Source of the DNA: Pseudomonadota bacterium
GTDB lineage: Bacteria > Pseudomonadota > Gammaproteobacteria > Burkholderiales > Burkholderiaceae_C
Assembly (NCBI GenBank): GCA_963205335.1
Contig: CAUJIM010000105.1
Span: 1-35,472, forward strand
Direction: 5' to 3'
Length of the DNA stretch: 35,472 bases
Shown here: positions 15,694 to 23,759 of the stretch, piece after piece
Layout of the letters: each line of letters opens with the position of its first letter
How positions within the stretch are numbered: the first letter of the stretch is position 1
Notes under the pieces: model-generated
Database searches by the model: none
What the model was told of the DNA's origin: nothing
Seen by the model: only the letters and a program-made list of their open reading frames with translations
Made by a program: the position numbers and the translations under genes

Positions 15694-17881
15694 AGCGTCC
15701 GTGCGCCTTCAGCTGCTGCACGCTCAGGCCCATGGTGGCAAGGATGGCGTCCAGCGCCTGCGCCACGCCGCGCGCCATGGCCTGGCTGCCGCACACGCGC
15801 ACGATGGCGCCCCTGGAGACCAGCTCGCGCAGGCGCGGGGCGTCGCGCTGCAGGGCCTCCTGCACGTAGCCGCCGCCCTGCGGCGTGCGCGAGAAGCTGG
15901 TGTTCAGGCTGGCCAGGCGCTGCTCGGCCAGCCAGCGCTGCAGGTCGTCCTCGAAGTAATAGTCCAGCGCCGGGTCGCGCGCGCCGTAGTACAGGTGCAT
16001 GGGCGTGTGCCCCGTGTTGCCGCGGATGAAGCCGGCCAGCGGCGCCACGCCGGTGCCGGCGCCGATCAGCATCACCGGCCGGCGCGTGGCCTCCAGCGTG
16101 AAGGCGGGGTTGGGGCGGATGAAGGCTGCGATGCGCGCGCCCGGCTCCAGGCCGTGCAGGTAGCCCGAGCACACGCCGCCGGCGCGGCGGCGCACGCAGA
16201 TCTCGACGAAGCCGTCGCGCCAGCCGCTGGCCAGCGAATACAGGCGCGGCACGGCGCTGCCCGGGGCCAGCACGCCCAGCAGGTCGCCGGCAGCAAAGCG
16301 CGGCAGCGCGCGGCCGGTGAGGCGGTCGAGCCAGCTCGCCTTGGGCCACTTGAAGCGCAGGATGGCCGCCGGCTCGCCCGCGCCGCCCGGGTAGTCCTGG
16401 CGCGAGACCAGTTCCAGCCCGGTGGTGCGCGGCAGGCGCGGGCGGTAGTTGATCGTGAGCGGCTGGCCCAGCTGCTCGGCCAACAGCTCGCCCCAGCGGG
16501 TGAATTCCTGCGCCGATTGCTGGTGGATGCGCCCCAGCGGCAGCAGGCTGGCCCAGCCGCGCTCGCGCAAAGCGCCATCGAGCGCCTCGGCGTAGGCGCA
16601 GAAGGCCTTGAACTGGCGGTCGCCGAAGCCCAGCACCGCCACGCGCGCCGCAGTGACCGGCGCGTGTGCGATGCGCTCCAGCGCGTGCGCCGCGTGCGCC
16701 GGCGCCTGGCCGTCGCCGTAGGTGGCGGCCAGCAGCAAAACCTGCCGGGCGCTGGGCGGGACCTGGAAGTTCTCCAGGCCGCTGGTGTGCACGGCGTGCC
16801 CGGCCTGCACCAGCGCCGCGTGCAGCGCCTGGGCGAAGCCCCAGGTCGAGCCGTTCTCGCTGGCGACGAAGATGAGAGTGCCGGCCTGCCCCGGCGCGCT
16901 GTTGCGGGCCAGGCGCGGGCGCTGGCTGCGGGCCTGCCACCACAGCATCAGGCCGGTCACCCAGAACAGAGGGATGGACAGGCCGGCCAGCCCCAGCACC
17001 GGCGCCCAGGCCCAGGCGCCTTCGCCGGTGTGCAGCAGCACGGCCCAGTCGTTCAGCCGCTGGGCGGTGCTGGCGTCGTGCCAGGCCAGCGTCTGGCCGC
17101 TGTGGCGATCGATCCAGCCCTGGCCTCGCGTCATCGTCACCTGCCAGGTGTCCGCGGGGTCGTCGGCGGCGGGGAAGTTGAGTTTCTGCAGCTCGCGCAC
17201 CGGCAGTTCGCGCAGCAGCGGCAATTGGGCGGCAGGCAGGTCGGCGGTGGCCGCGGTGCTGGGGGCGAGATCCGGCTCGGCGTCGGCGTCCAACGTGACC
17301 CAGCCGAAGGTGGCCGCGCTCATGGTCAGCGCCGTGACCGAGCTGAGCAGCAGCACCGCCAGCACCACGCGTCCGGTGACCACGTGCAGGCGTTGAACCA
17401 GCGTGCCGCGCACGCGGCCGAGCAGCTTGCGCCAGCCGCCCAGGCGCCGCGCCAGCAGCACCCCGCCGGTGATGGCGAGCAGCCCCATGGCCAGGGCCAC
17501 GAGCGCCGCCGCGATGCGCCCGCCATCGCCCAGCAAAAAGCTGCGGTGCAGGTTCCTGAACCAGCGCATCGTGGCCGAGGGCTGGTACTCGCCCAGCACC
17601 TGGCCGCTTTGCGGATCGACGCGGCTGGCGCGTGCCTGGCCGTTGTCGAAGCCGTAGACCACGATCTCGCCCGAGGGCAGGCGGCGCATTTCCTCCGCGC
17701 CGGGGACGCTGGCCGCGATCTGCCCGGCCAGCTGCGCCACGCTCAGGCTGCCCGGCGTGGGCCGGGCCTGCCAGCTGGAGAGCACCGGGTCCAGCGAGAG
17801 CACCGCGCCGGTCAGGCCCAGCACCAGGGCCACGGTGCCGGCCACCAGGCCGAGCCAGCGGTGGATTTGTCGCCAAGGCAT
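15674..17881 (-). CDS. PepSY-TM / flavodoxin / FAD-NADPH reductase fusion
   Basis: A 735-residue inner-membrane flavoreductase. Residues 1-325 are a PepSY-TM module with helices near 8-30, 122-145, 168-190 and 295-316 and conserved-looking His at H7 (IHRWLG), H112 (NLHRSF), H166 (LHVVTG) and H284 (LLHTGEG), which could hold heme. Residues 335-475 are a flavodoxin-like FMN domain (SENGST 341-346, TYGDGQAP 387-394). The rest is a ferredoxin-NADP reductase-type part (RLYS 546-549, CSGYL 571-575, GAGTGVAP 607-614) ending in an aromatic F735. NADPH to FAD to FMN to membrane is the expected route. Relatives are linked to ferric-siderophore reduction. It starts 4 bp after the DUF2271 stop. Confidence 0.9.
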   Translation of the reverse strand: MPWRQIHRWLGLVAGTVALVLGLTGAVLSLDPVLSSWQARPTPGSLSVAQLAGQIAASVPGAEEMRRLPSGEIVVYGFDNGQARASRVDPQSGQVLGEYQPSATMRWFRNLHRSFLLGDGGRIAAALVALAMGLLAITGGVLLARRLGGWRKLLGRVRGTLVQRLHVVTGRVVLAVLLLSSVTALTMSAATFGWVTLDADAEPDLAPSTAATADLPAAQLPLLRELPVRELQKLNFPAADDPADTWQVTMTRGQGWIDRHSGQTLAWHDASTAQRLNDWAVLLHTGEGAWAWAPVLGLAGLSIPLFWVTGLMLWWQARSQRPRLARNSAPGQAGTLIFVASENGSTWGFAQALHAALVQAGHAVHTSGLENFQVPPSARQVLLLAATYGDGQAPAHAAHALERIAHAPVTAARVAVLGFGDRQFKAFCAYAEALDGALRERGWASLLPLGRIHQQSAQEFTRWGELLAEQLGQPLTINYRPRLPRTTGLELVSRQDYPGGAGEPAAILRFKWPKASWLDRLTGRALPRFAAGDLLGVLAPGSAVPRLYSLASGWRDGFVEICVRRRAGGVCSGYLHGLEPGARIAAFIRPNPAFTLEATRRPVMLIGAGTGVAPLAGFIRGNTGHTPMHLYYGARDPALDYYFEDDLQRWLAEQRLASLNTSFSRTPQGGGYVQEALQRDAPRLRELVSRGAIVRVCGSQAMARGVAQALDAILATMGLSVQQLKAHGRYAEDTF

Positions 17882-17885
17882 CGGT

Positions 17886-18362
17886 TTATTTGATTTGGTA
17901 GCTCACGGACTGGATGTACTGCTTGCCGGTTTGCGCCTTACCGGCGCCGGCGGCCGTCAGGGGCAGGCGCACTTCGGAGGGGCTGTCGCGCATGTCTTCC
18001 ACGGCGGCATCGACGTGGATCTCGTAGCCGGCGTCGATCAGCGCGTCGGCCAGGTCGGCCGTCACCTTGAGCGTGCGGCCCGCGCCCACGCTGGCGCCGG
18101 TCACGCCCTGCAGGCGCTTGGCGTCACCGGCCGACAGGCGGTTCCAGTCGCTCAGGTGCCTGTGGTACTTGGCCTTGCCGCCGGCGACCCACAGGGTGCC
18201 GGTGTAGGCGCCCTTGGCGTCGGTCAGGTAGACGGCCAGGTAGGCGCCGTCGCCGCCGTAGTTCTTGAGCTGCGTCGTCAGCGTGACTTCGCGGCTCTGG
18301 GCCAGCGCCGGCACGGCTAGCGCGCAGGCGGCGGCGAGGGTGGCGAGAACGGGTTTTTTCAT
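17886..18362 (-). CDS. DUF2271 periplasmic protein, possible ApbE substrate
   Basis: A 158-residue secreted protein of the DUF2271 family, with a Sec signal (MKKPVLATLAAACALAVPALA). The start at 18362 is preferred over an in-frame ATG six bases upstream because it leaves a normal distance to GAGAGGA. Residues 85-91 read QGVTGAS, close to the ApbE flavinylation consensus Dgx(S/T)GA(T/S), which would make S91 a candidate FMN acceptor. Other conserved-looking blocks are YLAVYLTDAKG and the YEIHVDAAVEDMRD segment. It precedes the PepSY flavoreductase by 4 bp and ApbE is next, an arrangement fitting an extracytosolic electron carrier. Flavinylation is inference. Confidence 0.85.
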   Translation of the reverse strand: MKKPVLATLAAACALAVPALAQSREVTLTTQLKNYGGDGAYLAVYLTDAKGAYTGTLWVAGGKAKYHRHLSDWNRLSAGDAKRLQGVTGASVGAGRTLKVTADLADALIDAGYEIHVDAAVEDMRDSPSEVRLPLTAAGAGKAQTGKQYIQSVSYQIK

Positions 18363-18374
18363 GATCATTCCTCT

Positions 18375-18437
18375 CTATTTGATAGCTGACAGCGCTTGTC
18401 CATCAAGCGCTATAGCCTCATTTGATTCAAATTTTTC
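18375..18437. repeat. Full dispersed palindromic repeat
   Basis: CTATTTGATAGCTGACAGCG begins the element; its core AGCGCTTG (18391-18398) and CAAGCGCT (18404-18411) pair around a short loop, followed by TTTGATTCAAATTTTT. It lies between the PepSY gene and the DUF2271 gene on the minus strand. This is the clearest member and serves as the reference for the others. Confidence 0.75.
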
Positions 18438-18439
18438 CA

Positions 18440-18859
18440 TCACTCGACCTGCCCGCGGGGTTTGCTGCCCGGAGTGAAGAGCGGTGACGCGGGCCCGGTG
18501 CCGGGCGCAGCGGCCGGGGCGTCCGGCGCGTGCTGGCGGCGGCGTTCGCGCTCCCGGTCGCGCCCATCGTCGCGCTCCTGCTCGCGCCGCTTCATGCTGA
18601 CGGGCTCCAGCGTCTCGGGGTCCAGCTTGGCCTTGAAGCGGCGGCCCTCGGCGTCGCGGCCGCGGATTTCGTAGCAGCCGTCGTCGATCTTCAGGCGCTC
18701 CAGCGTCCAGCCCTTGTGCGCGGCCATCTGCCGCACGGCGTCGCGCGACTGCCAGCGCTGGACCGGCACGTCGCAGTCGTCGCCGGCCAGGGCCGGCAGC
18801 GCCGCGAGCGCCAGGATGAGGGCGGCCAGCGGGGCCGCGGGAATCGTGGGGCGATGCAT
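18440..18859 (-). CDS. PepSY-domain secreted protein
   Basis: A 139-residue protein with a signal peptide (hydrophobic LAALILALAALPALA, cleavage near residue 25) and one PepSY domain: the DAVRQMAAHKGW helix, LKIDDGCYEIRGRDAEGRRF strands, then LDPETLEPV. The C-terminal third is a charged, disordered tail (repeated ER/RD/RR, then Pro/Ala-rich). The start at 18859 follows AAAGGAG; an upstream in-frame ATG (18940) would add a non-signal extension through the operator and is rejected. Its promoter carries site B. PepSY proteins of this size often sit beside two-component systems; its ligand is unknown. Confidence 0.85.
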   Translation of the reverse strand: MHRPTIPAAPLAALILALAALPALAGDDCDVPVQRWQSRDAVRQMAAHKGWTLERLKIDDGCYEIRGRDAEGRRFKAKLDPETLEPVSMKRREQERDDGRDRERERRRQHAPDAPAAAPGTGPASPLFTPGSKPRGQVE

Positions 18860-18895
18860 CGGAAAGCTCCTTTCGCGGACTGTGTGTTCGCAGCC

Positions 18896-18951
18896 AATGT
18901 AGGAGCCGTGCGGTGAATCGGTGCTGAAGCGCGCGTTCATGCGCGGTTCAT
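18896..18951 (-). promoter_or_regulatory. Promoter with four-half-site operator (site B)
   Basis: Plus-strand half-sites GTGAAT (18913), CTGAAG (18924), GTTCAT (18935) and GTTCAT (18946) follow one another at an exact 11-bp period and invert at the centre, as in site A. On the coding strand CTTCAG-N5-ATTCAC is followed after 11 bp by -10-like TACATT (18901-18896), 36 bp before the PepSY start codon. Confidence 0.7.
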
Positions 18952-18964
18952 CGTGGACAGGCCC

Positions 18965-19669
<705 letters not shown>

Positions 19670-19670
19670 C

Positions 19671-20876
19671 TCAGCCGCCGATGGCCTCGGCCGGGTCCAC
19701 GCGCAGCGCCATGCGGATCGCCACGACGCTGGCGGCCGCGCAGATCGCCATCACCGCGAAGAAGCCGAGGACCGAATCCTGCGGGATCAGCAGCACGTAC
19801 TTGGGAAAGACCGGCGCCGACCAGGTGGCGCTGATCTTGCCCACGGCGAAACCGATCAGGCCCAGCGCCAGCGCCTGCTGCAGGATCATCGCGGCGATGG
19901 TGCGGTTCTTCGTGCCGATGAGCTTGAGCACCGCGATCTCGCGGATCTTGTCCATGGTCAGCGTGTAGATGATGAAGGCGACGATGGCCGCGCTGACGAT
20001 CGCCAGGATTGCCAGGAACATGCCGATCTGCTTGGCCGAGGTGGCGATCAGCTTGCTCACCAGGATGTCCTGCATCGCCGCGCGGGTGTGCACCGTGAGC
20101 AGCGTGCCGCGCTCGATCGCCCGCGCCGTCGCCTCGGCGTTGGCGCCCGGGGCCAGCCGCACCAGCACGGCGTTGACCGAGGTGCTCGTGGCCTGCGAAG
20201 CGTCGATCGCGTCGAGCAGGCCGGGCACGCCGGGGCGGTTGAAGGCCGGGTTGGCGGCGGTGCGGCGGCGGTTGGCGTGGATGGCGTCGTTGTCCCTGAG
20301 GAACTGCGCCTGCTGCGCGTCCTTGAGCGGGATGAAGACCATCGGGTCGCCGCTGGACGAGACCATGCGCCGCGTCAGGCCCACCACCTCGTACCGGTGG
20401 CGGCGGATGCCCAGCACGTCGCCCAGGCGAAAGCCGCCGGCGACGTCGGCCACCGCCTCGTAGTGCCCGCGCGTGATCTGCCGGCCCGCCACCAGCGTGG
20501 GCGGCCAGCCGGGCGTGCCGGCACCGTCGTCCGCCGCGGTGCCCACGACCATGGCGCGCACGTCGCGGCTGCCCTGGCGCACCTGCATCGTGAAGTAGGT
20601 CACGCCCGCGGCACGCGCCACGCCGGGCAGCGCGCGGACCTGGCGCCAGGCGTCGTCGGGCAGGCTGGACGATTCGGCGTAGGGCCCGAGCGTGTCCTGC
20701 TGCACCACCCAGAGGTCGGCGCCGCTGTTGTCCAGCAGCGCCTGGCCGTCGTCCACCATGCCGCGGTAGACCCCGGCCATCACCAGCGTCACGCCGATCA
20801 GCAGGCCCAGGCCGAAGCCGGTGAAGACGAACTTGCCCCAGCTGTGCAGGATGTCGCGCCCGGCCAGCGAGATCAT
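19671..20876 (-). CDS. ABC transporter permease, FtsX/DevC type
   Basis: A 401-residue permease with a MacB-like layout: one helix near residues 12-38, a periplasmic domain (about 40-270), then three C-terminal helices (near 285-310, 340-358 and 368-390) forming the FtsX domain, which includes KIREIAVLKLIGTKNRT before the second of them. The start at 20876 overlaps the adaptor stop as ATGA; the frame continues upstream without a break but lacks a membrane-type N-terminus there. It pairs with the ATPase directly downstream. DevC-like proteins export glycolipids or hydrophobic compounds; the substrate here is unknown. Confidence 0.9.
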   Translation of the reverse strand: MISLAGRDILHSWGKFVFTGFGLGLLIGVTLVMAGVYRGMVDDGQALLDNSGADLWVVQQDTLGPYAESSSLPDDAWRQVRALPGVARAAGVTYFTMQVRQGSRDVRAMVVGTAADDGAGTPGWPPTLVAGRQITRGHYEAVADVAGGFRLGDVLGIRRHRYEVVGLTRRMVSSSGDPMVFIPLKDAQQAQFLRDNDAIHANRRRTAANPAFNRPGVPGLLDAIDASQATSTSVNAVLVRLAPGANAEATARAIERGTLLTVHTRAAMQDILVSKLIATSAKQIGMFLAILAIVSAAIVAFIIYTLTMDKIREIAVLKLIGTKNRTIAAMILQQALALGLIGFAVGKISATWSAPVFPKYVLLIPQDSVLGFFAVMAICAAASVVAIRMALRVDPAEAIGG

Positions 20877-22024
20877 GGCGCCGCCCCGGCGATGCGCCCG
20901 ACCGCATGCACGCGCTGCCGGTCCTTCAGCGCGCGTTCGCTGTAGACGATGATGGAATCGCCCGCTTTCAGCCCTTCGGTGACCTGCACCCGGCCGTCGA
21001 GATCGGCGCGGCCGGTCTTGATCGGCACGAAGCGCGCCCGGCCGTCGGCGAGCTGCCACACTCCGGTTCGGGCGCCGCGGCTGTGCAAGGCGGCATTGGG
21101 CACCACCGGCGCGCTGGCCAGCGGCGCCAGCGCCAGCGTCACTTCCGCCAGCTCGCCGAGCGCCGGCAGCGGCGCCGGCAGCGCATCGAACACCACCTTG
21201 GCGAGCAGCTCTTCGGTCACCGCGTCGGCCTTGGGCTCGACGCGCAGCACGCGGCCCTTCAGGGGCTCACCGCGGCGCGAGCGCAGGCGAATCTGCGCGG
21301 GGAGCCCCCGCGTGAGCCCGGCGGCGCTGATCTGGTCCAGCCGCAGGTCGATCCACAGGCTCTGCGGATCGATCACCTCGAGCACGGCCGCGCCGGCCAC
21401 GACGGTGCTGCCCGGCTCGGCCTCGCGCGCGCTGACGATGCCGTCGCCCGGCGCCACCAGGCGCAACTGCGCGCGCTGGGCCCGCAGCGCCGCCCGGTCG
21501 GCGCTGGCACGCCTGACTTCCTCGCGCGCGGCGGCCAGCGCCGCATCGGCCACCGCCAGTTCCTGGCGCCTGGTGAGCAGCAGCTCCTCGCTGGTGGAGC
21601 GCGCGGCCAGCAGCCGCGCGTAGCGGTCGGCCTGCGCCGCGGCAAAACCCTGGCGCGCCGTCGCCTCGCGCAGCGCCGCCTCGGCGCGCCTGTGCGCTGC
21701 CTCCAGCGCGCGCAGGCGCTCGTCCAGATCGACCGGCTCCATCTCGCCGAGCACCTGCCCGGCGCGCACCGCGTCGCCCACGTCCACGTCCAGCCGCCTG
21801 ACGCGCGCGGCCAGCGTCGGCCCGATGCGCACGGTGTGGCGCGCCTGCACGGTGCCGATGCCGAACAGCGCCGGGACGATGGCTGCGTCGCCCACCTTCT
21901 GCTCGGTGACCTGCACCGGCGCCAGCGGCCCGGAGCGCAGCGCCACGTAGCCGAGCAGGGCCGCCAGCGGCAGCACCACGGCGAGCAGCGCCAGCGTGCG
22001 GCGCCTGGGCAGGGCGGCTTTCAT
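20873..22024 (-). CDS. HlyD/RND-type periplasmic adaptor
   Basis: A 383-residue membrane-fusion protein. A single N-terminal anchor (TLALLAVVLPLAALLGYVAL) is followed by a biotinyl-lipoyl half-motif (VRRLDVDVGDAVRAGQVLGE), a long Ala/Arg-rich alpha hairpin (about residues 95-165), the second lipoyl half (GIVSAREAEPGSTV) and the beta-barrel/membrane-proximal region (ALHSRGARTGVWQL). It links the ABC permease to an outer-membrane channel encoded elsewhere. Its ATG overlaps the tetR stop and its stop overlaps the permease start, giving a coupled tetR-adaptor-permease-ATPase operon. Confidence 0.9.
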   Translation of the reverse strand: MKAALPRRRTLALLAVVLPLAALLGYVALRSGPLAPVQVTEQKVGDAAIVPALFGIGTVQARHTVRIGPTLAARVRRLDVDVGDAVRAGQVLGEMEPVDLDERLRALEAAHRRAEAALREATARQGFAAAQADRYARLLAARSTSEELLLTRRQELAVADAALAAAREEVRRASADRAALRAQRAQLRLVAPGDGIVSAREAEPGSTVVAGAAVLEVIDPQSLWIDLRLDQISAAGLTRGLPAQIRLRSRRGEPLKGRVLRVEPKADAVTEELLAKVVFDALPAPLPALGELAEVTLALAPLASAPVVPNAALHSRGARTGVWQLADGRARFVPIKTGRADLDGRVQVTEGLKAGDSIIVYSERALKDRQRVHAVGRIAGAAP

Positions 22025-22632
22025 CGGGCACCTCCGGCAATCGCCCGGCGGTAGAGCGCGAAGACGCCGGGCGCCTGCGTGCGCATCTGCCGCACGTCGC
22101 CCGCCAGCATGGACTGCATCACCAGGCCCTGGATGGTGCCGATGAAGAGCAGCACGGCGGCGTCGGCGTCGACCTGCTCGCCGATCTCGCCGCGCTCCCG
22201 GCCTTCGGCGATCAGGCGCCGCAGCCGCTCGCCGTAGCGCTGGATCAGCGCCTGCGCCATGCGCTTGGGCGCGGTGGGCGCGGCGCGCTGCAGCTCGCCG
22301 AAGAGCATGCGGGGCACGCCGGGGTGCTCGACGATGAAGCGCACGTGCGCCAGGAACACCGCCTCCAGCGCCGCCAGCGGCGCGGGCGCGGCGCGGATCG
22401 CCCGGTCCACGCGCGCCAGCAGCCGCCCGGCGACCCAGTCCATGACCGATTCGAGGATCGCCTCCTTGGTCGGGAAGTGCTTGAACAGCGCGCCCTGCGT
22501 CACGCCCATGTGCCTGGCGATGGCGGTGGTGGAGATCTCGCTCGGGGGAGTCTGCGCCGCCAGCTCGATCACGGCCTCGACCGTGGCGGCGCGCCGTGCG
22601 TCGGCGCGAAGGTATTGGCCGGGAGTGCCCAT
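22021..22632 (-). CDS. TetR-family transcriptional regulator
   Basis: A 203-residue repressor. The N-terminal helix-turn-helix spans about residues 31-55 (ISTTAIARHMGVTQGALFKHFPTKEA), the region typical of TetR DNA binding; the rest is helical and variable, as expected for a ligand-binding dimer domain. It is the first gene of the efflux operon and is preceded by a strong AT-rich promoter containing an imperfect palindrome, so autorepression of the whole operon, relieved by an exported compound, is likely. A longer start (22710) would place the promoter inside the gene and is rejected. Confidence 0.9.
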   Translation of the reverse strand: MGTPGQYLRADARRAATVEAVIELAAQTPPSEISTTAIARHMGVTQGALFKHFPTKEAILESVMDWVAGRLLARVDRAIRAAPAPLAALEAVFLAHVRFIVEHPGVPRMLFGELQRAAPTAPKRMAQALIQRYGERLRRLIAEGRERGEIGEQVDADAAVLLFIGTIQGLVMQSMLAGDVRQMRTQAPGVFALYRRAIAGGAR

Positions 22633-22653
22633 GGCATCGCCCAAAAGAAAGTA

Positions 22654-22692
22654 AGTTATTACTATATTATAAGTGCGCGCTGATATCGTCAA
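22654..22692 (-). promoter_or_regulatory. tetR-efflux operon promoter and likely TetR operator
   Basis: On the minus strand TTGACG (22692-22687) is followed by TAATAT after 17 bp (22669-22664) or TATAAT after 15 bp (22671-22666). An imperfect palindrome AGTTAT-N9-ATAAGT (22654-22674) covers the -10, the position expected for a repressor site. The stretch is conspicuously AT-rich against its surroundings. Confidence 0.65.
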
Positions 22693-22704
22693 GCCCCGCG
22701 CCGT

Positions 22705-22740
22705 GTTCATCTTTCGTTCATCGCGGGGCGGCTATACATT
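22705..22740 (+). promoter_or_regulatory. Promoter of PepSY-regulator-kinase operon (site C)
   Basis: Direct repeat GTTCAT (22705-22710) - CTTTC - GTTCAT (22716-22721) sits where a -35 would be, and TATACA (22733-22738) follows after 11 bp. The ATG of the PepSY gene is 8 bp beyond. Direct 6-mers at 11-bp spacing overlapping -35 are typical of OmpR/PhoB-type activators, so autoregulation by the regulator at 23085 is likely. Confidence 0.68.
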
Positions 22741-22746
22741 CGGCCC

Positions 22747-23085
22747 ATGACCGCGCGCCACCTCTCCCGCCCACGCCGCCTGGCGCTGCTCGGCCTGCTG
22801 CTCGCCGCGCTGGGCGGCGCCGGCGCGCTGCACGCCGATGACGACGACCACGAGCGCGCGCGCCAGGCGCTGGCGCAGGGCCGGGTGCTGCCGCTCGCCG
22901 CCGTGCTGGCCAGGGTCGAACAGGAGGGCTACGCCGGCCAGGTGCTCAAGGTCGAGTTCGAGCGCGAGCACGGGCGCTTCATCTACGAGATCCGCCTGCT
23001 GCAGGCCGACGGGCGCGTGGCCAAGCTGGAGGTGGACGCGCGCGACGGCACGGTGCTCCAGGTCAAGCGCAAGGAGCCGCGCTGA
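22747..23085 (+). CDS. PepSY-domain secreted protein
   Basis: A 112-residue protein with an N-terminal signal (LALLGLLLAALGGAGALHA) and a single PepSY domain: helix ARQALAQGRVLPLAAVLARVEQ, then strands KVEFEREHGRFIYEIRLL and KLEVDARDGTVLQVK. An acidic DDDDH patch near residue 32 could bind metal cations (inference). Its stop codon overlaps the regulator start (TGATG), so it belongs to the two-component operon and may tune the sensor in the periplasm. It is a paralogue in fold, not an obvious duplicate, of the PepSY protein at 18859. Confidence 0.87.
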   Translation: MTARHLSRPRRLALLGLLLAALGGAGALHADDDDHERARQALAQGRVLPLAAVLARVEQEGYAGQVLKVEFEREHGRFIYEIRLLQADGRVAKLEVDARDGTVLQVKRKEPR

Positions 23086-23759
23086 TGCGCCTCCTCGTGG
23101 TCGAGGACGAGCCCACGCTGCGCGGCCAGCTGGTGCAGGCGCTGCAGGGCGCGGGCCACACGGTGGAGCAGGCGGGCGATGGCCGCGAGGCGCACTACCT
23201 GGGCGAGGTGGAGGACTTCGACGCGGTGGTGCTCGACCTGGGCCTGCCGCAGATCGACGGCCTGTCGGTGCTGCGCCGCTGGCGCGCGGCCGGCCGCGGC
23301 ATGCCGGTGCTGGTCCTCACCGCGCGCGGCAGCTGGCAGGAGAAGGTCGAGGGCATGGACGCGGGCGCGGACGACTACCTGGCCAAGCCCTTCCACATGC
23401 AGGAACTGCTCGCCCGCCTGCGCGCGCTCCTGCGCCGCAGCACCGAGCACGCCAGCAGCGAGTGGCGCTGCGGCAGCATCTGGCTCGACACGCGCGCCGC
23501 GCGCGTGCTGGTCGACGGCCAGCCGCTGGTGCTCACCAGCCACGAGTTCAAGCTGCTGTCGCTGCTGATGCAGCGCAAGGGCCAGGTGCTCTCGCGCACC
23601 GAGCTGTCCGAGCACATCTACCCGCAGGACGAAGACCGCGACTCCAACACCATCGAGGTCTTCGTCGCCCGCCTGAGGAAGAAGCTGCCCGAAGGCAGCA
23701 TAGAAACCGTGCGCGGCCTCGGCTACCGGCTGGTGGAGCCTGCCGCTGGCGGCGCATGA
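23085..23759 (+). CDS. OmpR/PhoB-family response regulator
   Basis: A 224-residue regulator. The receiver domain has the acidic pocket E7/D8, phosphoacceptor D51 (VVLDLGLPQIDG), the switch Thr in VLTARG and the conserved KPF lysine. The C-terminal winged helix ends with DSNTIEVFVARLRKKL and GLGYRL. Members of this PhoP/PmrA/QseB-like group bind paired direct repeats at 11-bp spacing, as found at its own promoter and two others in the window. The histidine kinase start overlaps its stop (ATGA). Confidence 0.95.
   Translation: MRLLVVEDEPTLRGQLVQALQGAGHTVEQAGDGREAHYLGEVEDFDAVVLDLGLPQIDGLSVLRRWRAAGRGMPVLVLTARGSWQEKVEGMDAGADDYLAKPFHMQELLARLRALLRRSTEHASSEWRCGSIWLDTRAARVLVDGQPLVLTSHEFKLLSLLMQRKGQVLSRTELSEHIYPQDEDRDSNTIEVFVARLRKKLPEGSIETVRGLGYRLVEPAAGGA

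Noticed and set aside
15452-17893. A plus-strand open frame of 813 codons opposite the flavoreductase
   Set aside because: The opposite strand encodes a complete three-domain flavoreductase with all cofactor motifs; this frame is compositional shadow.
18440-18940. Longer start for the PepSY protein at 18940
   Set aside because: It would place the operator and -10 inside the gene and put non-hydrophobic residues before a clear signal peptide that follows an AAAGGAG site.
22705-22721. GTTCAT direct repeat as the TetR operator
   Set aside because: TetR sites are palindromes; this is a direct repeat with 11-bp period that recurs at two other promoters not belonging to the efflux operon, so the OmpR-type regulator fits better.
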